NCBI GenBank assembly: GCA_945874515.1
Contig: CAMCHA010000068.1
Coordinates: forward strand, 1 to 8,974
Length of the DNA stretch: 8,974 nt
Reading direction: 5' to 3'
Source: Asaia bogorensis
GTDB taxonomy: Bacteria > Pseudomonadota > Alphaproteobacteria > Acetobacterales > Acetobacteraceae
Below, piece by piece: positions 6,092-8,974 of the stretch; position 1 is the stretch's first letter; each line of letters begins with the position of its first letter. A model generated the notes under the pieces. That model did no database searches, was not told the origin of the DNA, and was given only the letters and a program-made list of their open reading frames with translations. The position numbers were made by a program, and so were the translations under genes.

Positions 6092-6098
6092 GAAGCGC

Positions 6099-6194
6099 AT
6101 GCCCAACCCCTTGAAGCGTTTGACCTCGGCAGTGATCGCCTCAGCGATTGTCGCCATCATGGCGCCGCTGCCCCTATCTTCCGCCGATGCCCAA
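6099..6194 (+). repeat. short direct repeat ATGCCCAA at the start of gene A
   Basis: The octamer ATGCCCAA occurs at 6099-6106, including the start codon, and again at 6187-6194 at the end of the signal-peptide coding region, 88 bases apart. The relic copy has it only once, at 5292-5299, with leader-like sequence before it and mature-domain sequence after it. This is exactly what a deletion between the two copies would leave. Confidence 0.7.
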
Positions 6195-7574
6195 TCTGTC
6201 CCGACAAGGCTTGGCGATCTCACGCTTGAGAATGGGTTTCCCAGCCGCCAGACCGCAGATCGGCTCTATGACGAAATGGATTTCCAGCGCGCAACCCAGG
6301 CGTATCTCTGGGCGCTGCCGGCGGTGGGCTTCAAGGCGCTTTATGATGCGCAAACCAAGACGCTGGGCGCCAGCAATGGCGATATCATGTTCTACCGTAA
6401 CTTGGCCGATAAGGCCGGCATGCTGACACCCAATATCACCACGCTTTATGCCTTCAGCTTCTGGGATCTGGCCCGGCAAGGGCCGATGGTTGTGGAGGTT
6501 CCGCAAGGTTTGACAGCGGGCGGCGTCATGGACATCTGGCAGCAGCCGATCACCGATATGGGCCAGACAGGGCCGGACAAGGGCGCCGGTGGCAAATACC
6601 TGATCCTGCCGCCTGGCAGCCCTGATATTGCAGCGCCTGGTTACACCGTGTTTCGCGCGCCCAGTAATCAGGTGTGGTTTGGCACGCGCGGGCTTGATCC
6701 TGACAGGGCTGTGGCGGAAGCCACCCTGCGCAAGTTCAACATCTATGGCTGGAACCAAAGGGATCGGCCCGCCCCCACGAAATTCCTGGAAGTGGGTGGC
6801 CGTGCCTGGCAATCAGCGCAGCCCGACACGCTGGAATATTGGAAGCTGTTGGCCGAGCTTTACGCCAATGAACCGGTGGCGCCCCGCGACCGTATGATGT
6901 TCGGCATGTTGCGGTCACTTGGCATCGCGCCAGGCACAGCCTTCAATCCAGACGCGCGGCAGACGCGCATCCTGACGGACGCGGCCAAGGTTGGCGAATT
7001 GATGGCGCGCACCATTGCCTATGACAAGCGCTATGCGGGTGCCACGGTTTATCCCGGCAAGCGCTGGGAATATGCGGTGCTGTTCGATCTTGATCAGGAA
7101 TCGCCCGACAAGAACCGCGTTCAGTTCGATGAGCGTTCATCCTGGTTCTATGAAGCCATTGGCATGTCGGTTGGCATGCAGGGCCGTATTGTTGGCTTTG
7201 GTCAGGTGTATCTTGAAACCTCCAAGGATCGGGATGGCAATTGGCTTGATGGTGGCAAGACCTATCGCTTGCGGGTTGAGCCTAATCCGCCGGTGCGGCA
7301 ATTCTGGTCCATCACGCTTTATGACAATGTGACGCGCGGCCCGCTGGTGACCGCGCAGGGCGCTGCCGATCTTTCCTCGCGCAATCCTGATTTGGTCAAG
7401 AATGCCGATGGTTCAGTGGATGTCTATTTCGGGCCGGAACGGCCGGCCAATGCGGCGAACTGGATCAGGACAAACCCGGGCAAGGGCTGGTTTCCCTATT
7501 TCCGCTTCTATGCCGCCACAGAAGCCTATTTCGACAAAAGCTGGCAGCTGAATGATATCGAGTTGGCGAAATAA
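6099..7574 (+). CDS. exported DUF1254/DUF1214 domain protein (gene A)
   Basis: A complete 491-residue protein. Residues 1-31 form a Sec-type signal peptide: basic PLKRL, a hydrophobic stretch AVIASAIVAIMAPLPL, and probable cleavage after ADA. The DUF1254 part runs from about residue 58 (DEMDFQRATQAYLWALPAVG) to about 205, with TPNITTLYAFSFWDL (110-124) and GGKYLILPPG (164-173). The DUF1214 part covers about 385-480, with YRLRVEPNPPVRQFWSITLY (389-408) and ADGSVDVYFGPE (436-447). Members of this family are exported proteins of unresolved function; no catalytic motif can be assigned. The start at 6099 is supported by GAGGA nine bases upstream and by the signal peptide. It is followed 39 bases later by gene B of the same family but clearly divergent in sequence, and preceded by a relic of the same pair. 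Bases 6187-6318 are the part shared with the relic. Confidence 0.9.
   Translation: MPNPLKRLTSAVIASAIVAIMAPLPLSSADAQSVPTRLGDLTLENGFPSRQTADRLYDEMDFQRATQAYLWALPAVGFKALYDAQTKTLGASNGDIMFYRNLADKAGMLTPNITTLYAFSFWDLARQGPMVVEVPQGLTAGGVMDIWQQPITDMGQTGPDKGAGGKYLILPPGSPDIAAPGYTVFRAPSNQVWFGTRGLDPDRAVAEATLRKFNIYGWNQRDRPAPTKFLEVGGRAWQSAQPDTLEYWKLLAELYANEPVAPRDRMMFGMLRSLGIAPGTAFNPDARQTRILTDAAKVGELMARTIAYDKRYAGATVYPGKRWEYAVLFDLDQESPDKNRVQFDERSSWFYEAIGMSVGMQGRIVGFGQVYLETSKDRDGNWLDGGKTYRLRVEPNPPVRQFWSITLYDNVTRGPLVTAQGAADLSSRNPDLVKNADGSVDVYFGPERPANAANWIRTNPGKGWFPYFRFYAATEAYFDKSWQLNDIELAK
6187..6318 (+). repeat. 132-bp segment repeated in the relic at 5292-5423
   Basis: This part of gene A (about residues 30-73) matches 5292-5423 in direct orientation without gaps, with 11 differences by my count. 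Six of them are clustered in the codons for Gln-Thr-Ala-Asp near residue 51, and one creates the TAG stop in the relic. Confidence 0.88.
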
Positions 7575-7613
7575 GCCTTAGCGCGAACCAGAACGAAAGC
7601 AGGAGAGACTGAA

Positions 7614-8974
7614 ATGTCCACATCCATCAACCGCCGCGGCCTTTCAGCCTTGGTGCTTTCGACATCCATCGCACTGAGCATCAGGCCATCATGGAGCAAC
7701 ACTGCCATCACGCCCGATGAAGCCAAGGCCATTGCGCGTGAGGCTTGGGCCTATGCCTATGCACCGCTGCAGGGCTACCAGACCATGTATAACCAGACGC
7801 AGAATAAGGCGTTCGGTGGCTATGTCGGCGGCTTCAATCAATTCCGGCATTATGCGCGTTCCGCCACGCCCAAGGATACGGATATCGTATCCCCCAATAA
7901 CGACACGCCTTATTCCTGGGCATGGTTGGATCTGCGCGCAGAACCTATGGTGTTGTCTCTTCAAGCGGTACCGGCGCCGCGCTATTACGTGAACCAGTGG
8001 TTTGATCTGTACACGCATAATTTTGCCTATACCGGCGTGCGCACCACAGGGCGGGAGGCTGGGAACTATCTGTTTGTGGGCCCGCGCTGGAAGGGCACTG
8101 TACCCGCCGGAATTACCAAGGTTTTTGTGGCTGAAACCGAATTTGTGGGGACGCTGACGCGTACGCAACTCCTTGGCCCAGACGATGTCGCAGCACTTCA
8201 GGCGGTGCAGGCGGGCTATAAGCTTACGCCGCTGTCGCAGTTCACAGGCACAGCCGCGCCTGCTGCCGCGCCTGCCATTGACTGGCCGGTATGGGATGCC
8301 GCCAAGGCCGAGGGGATTGAGTTCATTGCGTATCTGAATGCGCTTCTGCCCTTCATGCCGGTACATGCTTCAGAACAAGAAATGTTCGCCCGCTTTGCGC
8401 GTATTGGTATTGGGGCGGGCAGGAATTTCAATGCGAATACGCTTTCGCCAGAAATTCGGGCAGCGATAGAAGCGGGCAACGCCGAAGCAGCCAAGACGCT
8501 GCGCGAAGACGCTGTTAAGGAAAAGACTTCACGGGATATGTTCGGCTCGCGTCAAGAATTGGCTGATGGGTACATCACAAAGCGCAATTTTGGCGCCATG
8601 TTGGGCATCTATGCCAATACAAAGGAGGAGGCTGTCTATGGCAGCCAACAGACCGACAGTGATGGCAAGGTTCTGGACGGCAATCGGCGCTGGGTCTTGC
8701 GCTTTGAGCCAGGCCAAACCCCGCCCGTCACTGAATTCTGGTCCATCACCATGTACAACCTGCCGCAGCGATTCTTGGTGGATAACCCCCTGAACCGCTA
8801 TTCGATTGGTGATCGTACGGCGGGCCTTGTGAAAGGCGCTGATGGCTCGCTTGAAATCTACATGCAGGCGGAGAGTCCTGGGCCTGATAAGGAATCCAAC
8901 TGGCTGCCGGCACCAAAAGGCCCCTTCTTTTTCGCGGGACGCTTCTATGGCCCGAAGGCCGAGGCCCTGGATGG
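7614..8974 (+). CDS. exported DUF1254/DUF1214 domain protein (gene B), 3' end outside window
   Basis: The frame from ATG 7614 stays open to the last base: 453 full codons. AGGAG (7601-7605) lies eight bases upstream. The N-terminus (NRRGLSALVLSTSIALSI) has paired arginines before a hydrophobic stretch and could be a Tat or a Sec signal. The DUF1254 part starts near residue 34 (PDEAKAIAREAWAYAYAPLQ) and includes SPNNDTPYSWAWLDL (93-107), the YYVNQWFDLYT segment, and GNYLFVGPRWKGTVPAG (150-166). The DUF1214 part runs from about 355 to the edge, with RRWVLRFEPG, TEFWSITMYN (373-382), NPLNRYSIGDR (391-401) and ESNWLPAPKGPF. It fits the classical family pattern more closely than gene A. The relic at 5577-5613 suggests that about 12 codons, ending LPALIEVK, are missing. 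It is probably co-transcribed with gene A. Function unknown. Confidence 0.88.
   Translation, partial: MSTSINRRGLSALVLSTSIALSIRPSWSNTAITPDEAKAIAREAWAYAYAPLQGYQTMYNQTQNKAFGGYVGGFNQFRHYARSATPKDTDIVSPNNDTPYSWAWLDLRAEPMVLSLQAVPAPRYYVNQWFDLYTHNFAYTGVRTTGREAGNYLFVGPRWKGTVPAGITKVFVAETEFVGTLTRTQLLGPDDVAALQAVQAGYKLTPLSQFTGTAAPAAAPAIDWPVWDAAKAEGIEFIAYLNALLPFMPVHASEQEMFARFARIGIGAGRNFNANTLSPEIRAAIEAGNAEAAKTLREDAVKEKTSRDMFGSRQELADGYITKRNFGAMLGIYANTKEEAVYGSQQTDSDGKVLDGNRRWVLRFEPGQTPPVTEFWSITMYNLPQRFLVDNPLNRYSIGDRTAGLVKGADGSLEIYMQAESPGPDKESNWLPAPKGPFFFAGRFYGPKAEALD
8822..8974 (+). repeat. 153-bp segment repeated in the relic at 5424-5576
   Basis: The last visible 153 bases of gene B match 5424-5576 in direct orientation without gaps, with 15 differences by my count. 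Most are third-position changes that leave the protein the same. The match is cut only by the window edge and probably continues. Confidence 0.88.

Noticed and set aside
7689..8366. Minus-strand open frame of 225 codons opposite gene B
   Set aside because: Gene B is open across the whole stretch with clear DUF1254 motifs and a good ribosome site; the antisense product is low-complexity in character and matches no family I know.

Overview
The window looks like a piece of alphaproteobacterial chromosome. GC is high (roughly 60% by eye). The gene content (a DUF1178 C-terminus next to a phosphoglycolate-phosphatase-like HAD, DUF3108, DUF3297, an acyl-CoA dehydrogenase, and a DUF1254/DUF1214 pair) suits Rhodospirillales/Acetobacteraceae-type organisms. 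That placement is inferred from gene families, not from a phylogenetic marker.

Left part (1-2478): the 3' end of a DUF1178 gene overlaps a complete gph-like phosphatase gene. Both face, tail to tail, a leftward pair: a sulfotransferase-like gene followed by an exported DUF3108 protein gene that starts with TTG. Middle (2571-4179): a complete tRNA-Val(CAC) gene with encoded CCA, a leftward acyl-CoA dehydrogenase gene starting with GTG, and, divergent from it, an 80-codon DUF3297 gene. Next comes a leftward LysR-type regulator gene (4270-5196).

Right part (5230-8974) is the most informative region. Two exported DUF1254/DUF1214 proteins are encoded in tandem. Gene A (6099-7574) is complete. Gene B (7614 onward) is open to the window edge, and only about a dozen codons appear to be missing. 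Between the LysR gene and gene A lies a decayed earlier copy of this same pair (5237-5613). It has a leader resembling that of gene A, then 132 bp of the start of A, joined directly to the last ~190 bp of B. It is followed by the C-terminal third of an aldo/keto reductase gene on the minus strand. I read this as a tandem duplication of a unit leader-A-B-(end of AKR), after which the LysR-proximal copy collapsed through two deletions. One deletion (88 bp) can be explained by an 8-bp direct repeat at the start of gene A. The model predicts an intact or longer aldo/keto reductase gene just beyond the right edge of the window.

How the genes may work together: A and B are co-directional, 39 bp apart, and both carry export signals, so they are probably co-expressed cell-envelope or periplasmic proteins. 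The LysR regulator was the divergent neighbour of the original copy. A leader element (19 of 25 positions identical) lies upstream of both the dead copy and gene A, so the same regulator may act on both. The biochemical function of DUF1254/DUF1214 proteins cannot be deduced from this sequence. I saw no CRISPR array, insertion sequence, phage gene or recognised defence system.
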